Shown here: one piece after another, positions 1 to 10,331 of the stretch
Layout of the letters: each line of letters opens with the position of its first letter
Numbering within the stretch: the stretch's first letter is position 1
Source: Posidonia oceanica
Lineage: Eukaryota > Streptophyta > Magnoliopsida > Alismatales > Posidoniaceae
Direction: 5' to 3'
DNA: 64,000 nt
Assembly: GCA_037176725.1 (NCBI GenBank)
Contig: JAZBRS010000020.1
Coordinates: forward strand, 57,998,001-58,062,000
Notes under the pieces: model-generated
Seen by the model: the letters and a program-made list of their open reading frames with translations, nothing else
Databases searched by the model: none
What the model was told of the DNA's origin: nothing
Program-made: the position numbers and the translations under genes

Positions 1-422
1 CAAGTTTTAATTAAAAACATCACTTGATTTTACAAGGTTCAAGGTCGTTGGCTGTGGCAAAGCTGACACGCTTAAGCTAGTGGCAAGTTTGAGTACCCTG
101 AACACCTTTTCTTCTACTCAAACTAGTGACAAGTTTGAGTCCCTTTAACGTTATTTAGTGAGAGTTTATTAGCTGTGGCAGAGTTAATACTCTCATTTCA
201 CTCAAATTAGTGGTAGATTTGAGTATCTTAATGTTAAAGAAGAAGTTTCTATGATTTCATGGAATTTCTAAAGTTTTTCAGGCCTTTAACATGTTTCTCT
301 GAATTAAGATAAAAGACAGGGTTAAAAACGCAAAAAGACCAGCTCGTTGCCTCTACAGTCGGTGACACAGCTAGTTGCCACCAGCACTGGCGACTCGATT
401 GTGATGTCGCCATAGAGACAGG
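1..422. other. Left part of an older retroelement, split by the giant element
   Basis: This non-coding sequence continues at 27251 once the giant element and one copy of its target duplication are removed; both sides carry GGCGAC motifs. It holds three perfect hairpin modules of 25 bp. The ones at 116-140 and 200-224 have the stem ACTCAAA..TTTGAGT, and the one at 388-412 has TGGCGAC..GTCGCCA. A related half-module lies at about 71-94. No coding potential was found. It is probably LTR or UTR of the element whose gag lies at 30042; the outer boundary is outside the window. Confidence 0.5.
418..422. repeat. Target site duplication, left copy (ACAGG)
   Basis: ACAGG lies directly before the TG that opens the 5' LTR at 423 and recurs directly after the CA that closes the 3' LTR at 27245. 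A perfect 5-bp duplication is the expected integrase signature and fixes both ends of the element. Confidence 0.93.
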
Positions 423-3400
423 TGTTGACACCCCATTTCGACAAGGCTGAATTGGCAAGATCTCGGGCGGCTAGGAAAAACCAAAATTACACTTTTCCCC
501 CTCACCCTTCCTTTCAAATCAAAACCCCACCTCAAACCTCAAAACCAAACCTAGAACCACACTCATTTTCTAACCCAGAAACCACCCCAAAACCCTCTCA
601 AAACCTTACCCTGAAACCATCCAAACCTAGGTCCAAACCAAACCCTCTCACTCTCCTCTTTACCCTTCAAAACAAGCCCAAACTCAACCTAGGATCACAC
701 CCCTTTCCCGAACCCAAAACCTGACCAAAATCCATAGGAAAACTCATCAACACCTACTTAACAAATCCACCTAAACACCTAGAAATTCTCAAACCAAGAC
801 CATTCCCAAAAATCCTAGAAAACCTAGGCAAAACTACCCCTTTTCTACACCTTAAAACCCCTCCAAAACCTCCTTGGAATTAAACCAAAACTTCAGACCC
901 AGCACTCCAAGTCCTAGCCTACCCACTCACCAATTTTCATCCCATTCCAAGACCTTTAATACCCCCATTCACCCAAATTATCCTTTTCTCTCTCCTGGAT
1001 TATCATTTTCTCTCTCCTCTCTCTCTCCTGATTATCATCTCTCTTTTCATCACCCTCTTGCTCTTTTTCTTGCTTGGCTGTGGGCCCCCTTTGTGCCTCC
1101 ATCCCTTCTCTATCTTATTCCTATTTTTACTTTATTTTTAACATTTTTCCTGAATTTTAAAAAATCATTTCCCTCCAACTCATCTCTTTCCCTTTTATTT
1201 CTCCCTTTTTCCATTTTCTTCCTCCTTCTCTTTTCCTTTTCTTTCTTTTGCAAAAACCCATAAAAACCCCTAAAAATCTGTAAAATTCCAAAACATAAAA
1301 AAAAACAAATCAGAATCCCAAGAAAAATAATTAAAAAACATTAAACAAGCAATTAAAAACTTAAACTTAACTAAATCAAGCTAAAAGGAAAGTCAAGCAT
1401 GTAAACTAAAAAATGCACAACAAACCAAAAGAAAACACTGAAAAATCAAGGAAAAAACTAAAATAAAATCAAAACCCACCAAAAGTAAAAACCCCACTAG
1501 AAGAATTAAAAAACAAACCCTAAAAAGAAGAATTAAGAAACAAACACTAAGATAAATAATTAAAGAAGCAAAAAGACTTAACCTAATAAACATAAGAAAA
1601 ACAACATAAGGACTCAATTAAAAAGAGAAAGAAAAAAAAACACATTTAAAAGACTTAAAAACACCCCATAAAACCAGAGAAACCCAATTAAAAAACATCA
1701 AGAAAAATTAACAAATAAAAAAATCAAAACCTAATTCAAAAGACTTAAGAAAGAAAAACCTAAAAGGCTAGAACTAAAAAGCCCAAAACCCATTCTAATT
1801 AATATAAAAATAAATCTTAAAAATCCTAATTAACATCCTAAGTGCTTAACAAGAAAAATACAATTTAAAAAACAATTTGAAAAGACTTAACAAACACTTA
1901 ATCAAATGGAAAATGAATTAAAGACAAAAGAAAAATCTAAAACCCTAATCAAGCCCAAAACATACTAATTAACCTAAAAAAAGTCACTAAAAATCTAATT
2001 AAAATCCTAACTCACAACACAACTTTTCTAGTATTTTTACTTATTTTTAATTAATTTTTTTTTCTCTTCTAATTTTATTTCCTTTCCTTTCCCTCTCTTT
2101 CTTTCTTTCTTCCTTCCTCCTCTTCCTTTCTCCTTCCCTTTCTTTTTTTTCCCTTTCTTTTCCTATTTGGCAGGCCCAGCCCACGGCCAATTTCTCCTTC
2201 TTCTTTCCCTCCTTCTCTTCTTCTTCTTCTTCTTCTTCTTCCATTCTTCTTCTCTTCTCAAAACAGAAACGACAGTCAACACCTCTCTCTCCTTGGTTTT
2301 TTTTTTTTCAAACCTTCACCTGACAGCCACCTTGACTTCCCAGCACACCCCACTACCCACGACCTCCATCACCACCCTGCCCTGTGGCCTGAAACCAAGG
2401 ACAAAGACCCATGCCCTCTCCCCTTGACCTTGGAAACCAGCAAACTTTGGAGGAACAAAAAGGCTGAGATTTTGGATCCAAAAGAGGTTCGGCTTACACA
2501 CCTGCAAAGACCAAGTCTCCAGCTCTCTCACCCTTCTTCCAGAACCCAAAAACACCCCCAATCCTTCCCGGAATCCTCCCCCGAAGTGGCCAGCACCCAA
2601 ACAGCTCAGAACGACCTTCTTCATTGCAAACCCATCACCACGAGCATCCAAAAATTCCCAAGCTCCACCATCGTACTCACCAAGTTCCCACCTTCGCAAC
2701 CCACCCAGTATCTCACCGTGAAACCTCCCACACTCCTCACAGTCCACTACAAACACTTGGGTCCCCTTTTTTGCCAAAATCTTCCAACATCCATAACTTC
2801 CTCCACACTCAGTGGAATCCACTTCTGTTTCCTCCCACACGCTCCTCGAACAACCACCTAGCCGCCCGTGCCTTGGCCTCGGCCTAGAACGCCGCACAAC
2901 GCCGCACCCACCTCGGCCTTCACAGCAAAGCCTCTACTGAACCAGATCTCGCCCCGGGCCGTAGAACGCGCTCCCGATTGCTCCGTCATCCTCCTTGCAC
3001 CTCCGGCAACGCCCTCGAACCGCCCCCTCGCACCAGCAGCCGCCGTCCTCCGCCGTCTCCACCTCCCTCCGGCCGGCCCTGGATGGGTGGTCTCTTCCAG
3101 CGCGCGTGAGGGGTGAAGCAAGCCTCCACCGGATTCTCCTCCTCTCCCTCTTGCTCCTCGGCCTTTCCCCGAGGGTTTTCATCGCCTGTGCCGCCTGCAA
3201 TCCCTTGCCGAAGTCATCGTCTTCTCCGGCGCCGGCCACCCCTGCAGTGGCCGTCGCGCGCCGTCCGGTCGCCCCACGCCCCGCTGCAAGCCTCCGCAGC
3301 TTCCGTCGCACCCTGCCGCTCTCTCCCCACGCTTCGCCGCCCTGCGACGCCCCTCCTCCGCCGGTCCAGTGCACCGCCGTCGAACCTCCGGCCGTCGTCC

Positions 3401-3589
3401 ACTCCGCTGTAAGCTGCCATTTCGTTTTTCTATTTTTTAGCAAACTTAGCTTAATTTTCTCCACATTGCGTTCATGCCATATTAAGTTTTCAATATTGCT
3501 TTTAGGTCCTAATCAGTTAAGTCATATGTTATATTGAATTTAGAACTTTATTAAATTGCTTTAAATGTTTCTGGTTTTCAGTATTTGCA

Positions 3590-4450
3590 TGATAGTCCAT
3601 TTACTGTGCTGTCCAGTTGTAAAAAATTATGTTTTAGCCCTTCTACTTTTAATTTTTGCATCTGAATCCTGCAGTAGATTATTTAATTTAAATACTGTAA
3701 GTTTGCCTTATTGTATTGCATTCTGGGTCCTTCTTAGTTTCTGTTTTTGCATCTTAGTCCAATGCACTGTAGAACTTAGGGTTAATTTTCGTATTTTGCA
3801 TGCTGCATTGCACATCTGTCCCTCTGTTTTTTCATTTTTGCATATAGATCCATTTAAATGCACAGTAGCCATTTTGCATGCATTTTTGCATATTGCATTG
3901 CATTTTCAACCCTTTTTTTAAAAAAATTGCACATCAGTCCATAGACCTTGATTTCAGAGCACATTTTGCATCTAAAATTGCATACTTGGCCCTTGCACGT
4001 TTTAAAAATGACACGTAGGTCCTTGCATCCTTTTAAAAGCATGTAAAAAGACTGTTTTGCCTCTAAAGTTGCATCTTAGCTCCTATTCTTACAAAATTGC
4101 ATGTAGACCCTCCACTTGCATTCCCAGACCCCCCGGAATCTCATTTTCTGGAAAATTTGCACTCTAGACCCTAGTTTTTCCAAAATTGCATTCTGACCTC
4201 CTTTTGTTTTCAAAACTTCTTCCAACGCATACCCTCTTTTCAAAATGGCTTTCTGAACCCAGTCTTTTGCAAAATAACCCTCTGCCCTCTCCTGTTTTCA
4301 AGACTCTCCCCTGTGGGCCCCATCCTTTTTGAAAATTTGCTTTTAGCCTCCTTTTCCGTTTCAAAAATGCTTTTGAACTCCTGTTTTTCCAAATTTCTTT
4401 TCCTTGTCTTTTCTTACTTTCCGCATGCATTTGCATCCATGTAGCTTTGC
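3590..4450 (+). repeat. Degenerate TTGCA-module array inside the LTR
   Basis: About twenty loosely repeated 35-50 bp modules contain TTGCAT followed by TAG-N-CC or CAGTCC. They are too diverged to give one period by eye. The same region is present in the 3' LTR at about 24646-25508. Confidence 0.5.
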
Positions 4451-5169
4451 ATTAAGCATCTTTTGCACACACTAAAGCCCCCTTAGCTCCCATTCACCTG
4501 GGAGGACCTTTTTGCACACCCCTAGGGTCTCCTGAACACTTAGATCTGTTCTTCTCCCCTGTTCTGGCCCTCCTGCCTTGAAGCTGTGATATCTTCCAAT
4601 CCGACCGTTGGATCTTCTCAAATAAGCTGCCCAGGCGACCGCAGCGAAGCGCTCTTCAGCATGGACCAAGCAGATTTCAGATCAGGCCCCAGGATTTCCA
4701 GATATGTCCTCCTGAACCCCCGTATTGCATTCATTTGCATGCCATTTGCATTCTTTGCCTTGTTTTCGCTTTCTGTCTCTTTGGGCATGTAGAATAGGGC
4801 CTCCACTTCTTGTCTATCAACTCAGATCCCCGTTTCGCGTACTCTTGGGAGTTTTGTGTTGTATTTTCCCTGGATTCATCACTCAATGCGACTTTCTTCC
4901 CCCTTTTCCACGATCCAATCGCATCGCGAGCTTTGGGCAGCGTGCGAGACACATCGTGGAACGGTTTAGTGGGAAACGGTCATAAAGGAGTGGTAATCCC
5001 TCCATTTGCTCACTCTCCCCTTTGTAGGTCTTCACACCTACTCTGTGTGGCCCCGAACAGCGTCTGTTCTCACACACACGTTGTTTTACCTCTCCTTTAG
5101 CCTCTTCTGATCTTTTTCCCTGCATTTGCATTTGTATGGCTTTTCCGAGGTTTTATCTCGCTGCTTTTG

Positions 5170-5530
5170 GCACCGTTTTGCGTGCCTGCTTTCTCTTTTG
5201 CGATGTTTTGCGTGCCGATCTTGTCTTTTTGCACCGTTTTGCGTGCCCGCTTTGTCTTTGGCACCGTTTCGCTTGCCCGCTTCGCTTTCGGCACCGTTTT
5301 GCGTGCCCGCTTCGTTTTGGCACCATTTTGCTTGCCCGCTTTCTCTTTTGTGCTGTTTTACGCGCCCACTAATGTCTTTTGCACCGATTTGCGTGCCGCC
5401 TTGCTTTCTTGCTCGTTTTGCGTGCCGATCTTGTCTTTTTGCTCCGTTTTGAGTGCCGCCTTGCTTTTTTGCTCGTTTTGCGCACTGGTTTCGTTCTTTT
5501 GCACCGTTTTGCGTGCTTTCTTGTTCCTCG
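5170..5530 (+). repeat. 30-bp minisatellite in the 5' LTR
   Basis: About a dozen units share the core GCACCGTTTTGCGTGCC, with clear starts at 5170, 5231, 5261 and 5291. The counterpart in the 3' LTR (26228-26588) differs by a cluster of substitutions near its end, suggesting unit exchange or conversion. The long Lys/Arg- or Cys/Phe-rich ORFs here are translations of the repeat. Confidence 0.85.
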
Positions 5531-5841
5531 CCTCGTTTTACGTGTTTTACGCCGTTTTCTCTTGCATGTCGTCTGCATTGCATGGTTTTCCCGTTGTTTT
5601 GCTTTTTCGCCCGCATTTGCATATAGGGCAGTGATGCTTACTGCCTGGAGTTCTCACGAGCTGGGTTTCGCCCGGTTCGGAACACAGACAGCGTAACTGA
5701 GCACTTTGACAGCACGTTTACTTCCTTGCTTTGCATCCTTCCACTTAGAGCACACCTTGAGCATTCATTTAGGCACATAGGCATTCAGATATGCATTTCC
5801 CTGCGTATGCGAGCGTAAGCCTAGAAAGACCGATTCTCGGG

Positions 5842-5874
5842 CGTGTCGGGGGTGCCTAACACCTTGCCCGCGCG
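5842..5874 (+). other. Conserved LTR stem-loop (giant, 5' LTR)
   Basis: CGTG-T-CGGG pairs with CCCG-CGCG around an apical GGTG-CCTAA-CACC hairpin. The flanks TAGAAAGA..CG and TAACAGGAGTCCTT are shared with five other LTR copies in this window, and the stem sequence covaries between families. Confidence 0.65.
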
Positions 5875-6188
5875 TAACAGGAGTCCTTGCCCAGTCTTTT
5901 GGCCCGCAATGACCATATTGCCCTTATCTTAGGCTAGAGTCATCTCATTCGCATGTATTTGCATTTGTTTCCTTTGCATTGCTTTGCTTTGCATTTCTTG
6001 CTTGGTTTTGCGTGTTAATTCACACATTTCCCCCGGTTTTCCTTGTCTCCCGTTAATAGACATGGTGGCGACTCTGATTTGTCTTATCTTTCTCTTTTCT
6101 CCTCGATTTTAAGTGTTTTCGAGTTGAGCCTCTTCCTCGGATCAATCGCCGCTAATAGTAAGCCTGATTCCGATTGGGATTACTACTG

Positions 6189-6206
6189 TGGCGACTCCGC
6201 TGGGGA
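6189..6206 (+). promoter_or_regulatory. Primer binding site, tRNA-Arg type
   Basis: TGGCGACTCCGCTGGGGA begins one base after the LTR end. Its complement fits, from memory, the 3' end of plant tRNA-Arg including CCA, the primer reported for Ogre/Tat elements. Related sites lie on the minus strand at 36758-36775 and 39075-39092. Confidence 0.8.
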
Positions 6207-7472
6207 TGCCAGACTCCGACTTTCGCCTTCGCTTTCGCTCGCTTGGGATTTGCTTTCTTTGTCTGCCTTTTGTGCCTTCTCTGCCTGTTTTGCTCGCTTT
6301 TCTGTGCAGACTCCTAGCAAGTCGCTTCGTTGCTACTTTGCTTAGGTTTTGCACCTCTTTTCGCCTCGGATTGTGCTCCTTTTTGCTTGGCTTTGCTTCT
6401 CTGCTTGTTTATTTGCTTATTGTCTTGCTTATGCTCCTACTTCCTTTACAGCTTACTTATCTTTATTTTCTGTTGCTTACTTGCTATTTACTGCTTATTT
6501 CTTGCACATTGCATGTCTACATACTTGTTTGGCAACAACACATGCTTTTTGAATGTTGAATGCTTCTTTTACACCTTTGCTATGTCACTACGCACGCACA
6601 TACTTTGCATACATGCCTTTTGACTTGATGAATGTTTCTTTCTTCACTGTTATGCTCACAAACATTCGCACATGCCATGCACTTGCCTTTTGCTGTGTTG
6701 TATGTTGTTTGCTTGCCATGTTTGGTTGATTTTCTTCCCTTTCGCACATGCCATGCCTAGGATAGTAGAGACTTGTCTGCTCTCCCCGTGGTTAACTAAA
6801 AATGGCAAGTAAAAAGAACTTCTAGGAGCAACTAGAGACTACAAACAATCCTTCACTCCCCTTGGGTTAATAAAATGCGCAAGATAAAAGACTTTAATCA
6901 TTTGCATAAGCATCATATAGGGCATGCATTCTTCTCATCTGAGTCCACCTACTAGTTTGCGAAGGACGGTCCCGGCTTCTTGTTCCACCGCTTTGGGCGT
7001 GGCACGAGTCAGTCGGTCTGTCCCCCCTCGTCCGGGGGTCGTGTCAGTGTTAGTAGAGGGTACCACCCACGCTTTGGCGGGGTAGAGGCCACCAACGCAC
7101 CACCCTGTCATTTCCTGAGCTTTGGGCCGGGAGTTAGACCGGGAACCTACTTTTCTGACCTGAGTCGGTGACCCGTACACCCAGGGATACCCGAAGTAGA
7201 TCACCTTGCTAGGAAAGACTAGTTAGGTAAGGGAGGCATACTAGAAAGCATGCATATCATCCATGCCATTTAACTAACTCATTTGCATTCATCTTTTTGG
7301 TTTCTAACCCTAATTTCCTTCTGTTGTGTCAGTAGTGATCGGTAAGCGAGTTCCCTTTTGCCAGAGCTCGAGCACCGACCCCCGTTGACACCCCTTTTGC
7401 GACTTCATTCGCGACCATTCCCCCTCTGAGCTATCTGCATTTGCGACGATAGCTCCTCTTAGGAATCACCGC
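6207..7472 (+). other. Untranslated leader with a conserved block
   Basis: The leader runs between the primer site and gag. The first half is T-rich. 6950-7200 is clearly homologous to the minus-strand leaders at 36060-36300 and 38325-38540, sharing GTTAGTAGAGG and CGCTTTGGCGGGGT-like strings although the surrounding sequence has diverged. This is the expected position of an RNA packaging or dimerisation signal. The gag frame is already open from 7389. Confidence 0.6.
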
Positions 7473-10067
7473 TTGAACACTCGTCGCAGCCCTATTCTCA
7501 CGCGATCTAGGTCAGCAATGGCCCAGTACGTTAGTGAGCCTTCCTTCACTCCTGTCACGGAGGGTGTTTCCGTTCCGGCCCCTCCGGTCGCTCCTTCTGT
7601 CCCCCTTGTTCCCCCTCCGACGCCAGGGTTTCCTCCCCTGACGTCTCTAGGTTCTCAGTACGTCCCGGGACAGTGGCAAGCATCTCTTCCTCCAGATCCG
7701 GTCGCCGAGTCTATCTTGACGGCCATTACTCGCGCTCCGGAGATGCCATTGCCCCCTCCATCCCAAGGATACGTCGCCTATGACATCCCTCCTACCGCTG
7801 CTGCGACCTTTACTATAGAACCCTTTCCTCCCGGACAGTCTGTGTCCGTGCCATTCGCTTCTCAACCTTCACCGGCACGGCACTTCAGCGTTCCCGCTGT
7901 CGAGACGCCCGAGGCGCAGTACCAGCACCTGATGGAGCTTGCCCAGAGACTGCAGGGCATGGCTCTATCAGTTCGTCCTTCCTCTATTTCTGTTGTTCCT
8001 GAGGTTCCTCTGAGGCCAGTTCTTGCATCTCATGCATCAACCTCTACACCTCCGCCTCGACCATCGTCTCAACTGCTCACGGTTCCGACGATGGGGGCCC
8101 GTTTACCGCCTCCTGCTGCACAACACTTAGCACAGCATGCTCCACTTCCCTTTGGTGGTCAGTCTTTTGGACCGGTGGTAGCCCAGTACCTCACTGGCTC
8201 GCTGTCTGGCACCCCGCCTGTACAGCAACTGGTGCTCCGTCATCCTGCTCCTCCCACAGCACAGCATGGCATCTGCTCTTCTCCTCTGCATCAGGTCCAG
8301 CATCCTGCATACACTCCTGCATACACAGTCCCCCAGCATGGATACGCCGGCCATCCTGTTGCTCCACCAAGCGACGCTATGGTAGATCCGGAGGAGCACT
8401 TAGGTGCGACCCATTCGGCGTATGTGCTCGCTACCCCTGCTGATCCCTCTCCTACAGCAGCAATCCCAGACCCCATCAATGACCGGATGAACGTCTTGGA
8501 GAAAGCACTACGATTAGTGCAGGGTACTGAGCACCAGACCTACCAATTCCGGGACCTCTGCTGCTTTCCAGAGGCGGTACTCCCTCTGAAGTTCAAAATC
8601 CCGGACTTCGAGAAGTATAATGGTAGGGGCTGCCCCGTAGCACACTTGAAGGCGTATTGCGGTGATCTCGCTCAGCTTCAGGCTGACGAGAGGTTGCTGA
8701 TCCGCTTGTTCCAGAAGAGTTTGACCAGGCCGGCACTCAAGTGGTTCACATCGCTTGATATGTCAGCCATCAAGACTTGGAACGACCTCAGTCAGGCGTT
8801 CCTGGAACAATACTCCTTCAACCTCGATCTGGTCCCAAAGAGGGCGGACTTGATTGCAATCAAGCAGAATTCTGGCGAGCCGTTCGGGGAGTACGTCGGC
8901 CGCTGGCGCGCCCTTGCCTCTCAGGTTCGAGATAGACCCTCTGACGAGGAGTCTATCGAGATCGTTATCAAAGGGGTGCAGCCATCTCTTGGAGCTCTGC
9001 TTAGCATCCAACCAGTCACTACTTTTGCAGTACTCATCAGAGCTGGAGCGCGCGTGGGGAGTTCTCTGCGGAGTGGCAACTTCCCGGCTCTCTCTGTGTT
9101 CGCTAAGCAAGCCGCGATTAGCAGTAACAGTGCCAACAGCAGCACCTCCAACAACAACAACAGCGGCAGCAGCAACAACCGCCTGAAGAGGAAGGACTCG
9201 CCGAAAACCGCTGTTGCATTCGTCGACTCCCCTGCTGTGCCTGTTCGCTTGCCATCCCGGCCTGCCCCAGCTCAGATGGTGTATGCTCCTGCACCTAGGA
9301 ATCCACCCACACCACAAATCACAACCACCACTAGACCGGTCTACCCTGCCGCACCGGTTCAGCAAGGCTCATACCAGAGGCAGAGAAGGCCACCCATTGA
9401 GAAGCGGAAATTCGCCCCACTGGTGGAACCGCTCACGGTCATCTTGCCAAAGGTTGCATCGCTCCTGAGGTTCCCGGAGGTTCGTCCGCCGCCAAGTTCT
9501 CTGCCGCATTGGTTTAGGGCGAACCTCTTCTGCAATTTCCATCGAAGCGTCGAGCATTCGACGGACAATTGCTACTCCCTGCGGAACGCAATTCAGGATC
9601 TGATCGAATCGGGAACGATTGTGATCAACACGCACGAGGCACCCACTCAACCACACACTCATCCATCTGCACATTCAGCTGCTCCTCCTCATTCTAGCAT
9701 CATCCACCAACCCCTACCGGAGCACACTTATTCGGTAGGGGCTGGAACCTCAGGCATTCACTCTGTCTTCCCTTCTGGGCCTACTACCTCCGTGGTAGAT
9801 CCTTCTAATCTTATTTCGGATATTTTTGAGCCTTTTCCTGTCAGTCTCTATCTTGCGGCAGTCGCCGGCTCCGAGTCGGGAATTCACATGATCCGACTGC
9901 GTGCCAGGCCGGAGCGCCCTCTCGCGCCTCCCACCATGCTTCCCCAGGCTCAATCCCCTGTGCACCTCCTAGCTAGGGCCCAGCCTAGTTCCCCCATCCA
10001 CCTCTTAGGGCGACCTCAGCTACACCTTCTAGGCGGACCTCAACCTGCCCCAGCCTTCCCACCCTAA
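7473..10067 (+). CDS. Gag polyprotein
   Basis: Structural protein of the virus-like particle. The N-terminal 350 residues are Pro/Ser/Ala-rich. The Ty3-type gag core spans about residues 368-525 (KYNGRG, LFQKSLTRPALKWF, RWRALASQ, RPSDEESIEI). Near residue 690 a C-x2-H..H-x3-C motif (CNFH..EHSTDNC) is a Tat/Ogre-type zinc-knuckle variant. The 7473 codon is TTG; the first ATG in frame is 7518, and similarity to the minus-strand gag at 33356-35894 extends upstream to about 7420, so the true start is uncertain. It ends at TAA 10065, after which the same frame continues open into the protease region, so this stop is probably a lesion. Confidence 0.85.
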   Translation: MNTRRSPILTRSRSAMAQYVSEPSFTPVTEGVSVPAPPVAPSVPLVPPPTPGFPPLTSLGSQYVPGQWQASLPPDPVAESILTAITRAPEMPLPPPSQGYVAYDIPPTAAATFTIEPFPPGQSVSVPFASQPSPARHFSVPAVETPEAQYQHLMELAQRLQGMALSVRPSSISVVPEVPLRPVLASHASTSTPPPRPSSQLLTVPTMGARLPPPAAQHLAQHAPLPFGGQSFGPVVAQYLTGSLSGTPPVQQLVLRHPAPPTAQHGICSSPLHQVQHPAYTPAYTVPQHGYAGHPVAPPSDAMVDPEEHLGATHSAYVLATPADPSPTAAIPDPINDRMNVLEKALRLVQGTEHQTYQFRDLCCFPEAVLPLKFKIPDFEKYNGRGCPVAHLKAYCGDLAQLQADERLLIRLFQKSLTRPALKWFTSLDMSAIKTWNDLSQAFLEQYSFNLDLVPKRADLIAIKQNSGEPFGEYVGRWRALASQVRDRPSDEESIEIVIKGVQPSLGALLSIQPVTTFAVLIRAGARVGSSLRSGNFPALSVFAKQAAISSNSANSSTSNNNNSGSSNNRLKRKDSPKTAVAFVDSPAVPVRLPSRPAPAQMVYAPAPRNPPTPQITTTTRPVYPAAPVQQGSYQRQRRPPIEKRKFAPLVEPLTVILPKVASLLRFPEVRPPPSSLPHWFRANLFCNFHRSVEHSTDNCYSLRNAIQDLIESGTIVINTHEAPTQPHTHPSAHSAAPPHSSIIHQPLPEHTYSVGAGTSGIHSVFPSGPTTSVVDPSNLISDIFEPFPVSLYLAAVAGSESGIHMIRLRARPERPLAPPTMLPQAQSPVHLLARAQPSSPIHLLGRPQLHLLGGPQPAPAFPP

Positions 10068-10331
10068 CAACCGTACCCTCTAGAGAGACCTCAGTATCCT
10101 GTAGGTCCCCCTGTAACCTCTCCTGTGCTCGCAACACGTGCTCCAATGGCTATTGACTTAACCTTGGACACCCATCGCGTCCCTTACAGCTACGCCACAG
10201 AGATGTGCGCGGAAGTAACGCGATCGGGGAGGGTTTACAGGCCCCCAACACCGGCAATTAGGCCAACTCACCCTAGACCTGTTGTGCCCCTACCCTCTAG
10301 CCAACCCATAGCAGATCTGACCTCGGGCTAG
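10068..10331 (+). pseudogene. Gag-protease linker between two in-frame stops
   Basis: The gag frame continues between TAA 10065 and TAG 10329-10331 with Pro-rich coding-like sequence (codons RSGRVYRPP recognisable). It has no start of its own and is best read as part of one gag-pol frame broken by two stops. Confidence 0.55.

Larger units (their letters stand above)
423..6187 (+). repeat. 5' LTR of the giant element
   Basis: It starts TGTTGACACC and matches 21458-27245 almost base for base. The last base is T here and A in the 3' LTR. It is a compositional mosaic: C-rich start, A-rich tract (about 1260-2050), pyrimidine-rich tract (2050-2300), GC-rich segment (about 2860-3410) ending in a possible splice donor, a degenerate TTGCA-module region (3590-4450), a 30-bp minisatellite (5170-5530), a conserved stem-loop (5842-5874) and a U5-like end. 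The 3' LTR has an extra stretch of about 25 bp near 21640 that is missing here near 612. No convincing TATA box was seen. ORFs inside it are not conserved genes. Confidence 0.95.

Noticed and set aside
2316..3537. ORFs of 145-193 codons on both strands of the 5' LTR, repeated at 23374-24593 in the 3' LTR
   Set aside because: They come from the GC-rich LTR segment, and small indels between the two LTR copies change their frames. Pro/Arg-rich low-complexity translations with no domain.
5086..5634. 178-codon Lys-rich minus ORF and Cys/Phe-rich plus ORFs
   Set aside because: They are translations of the 30-bp minisatellite, whose period is a multiple of three and so keeps all frames open.
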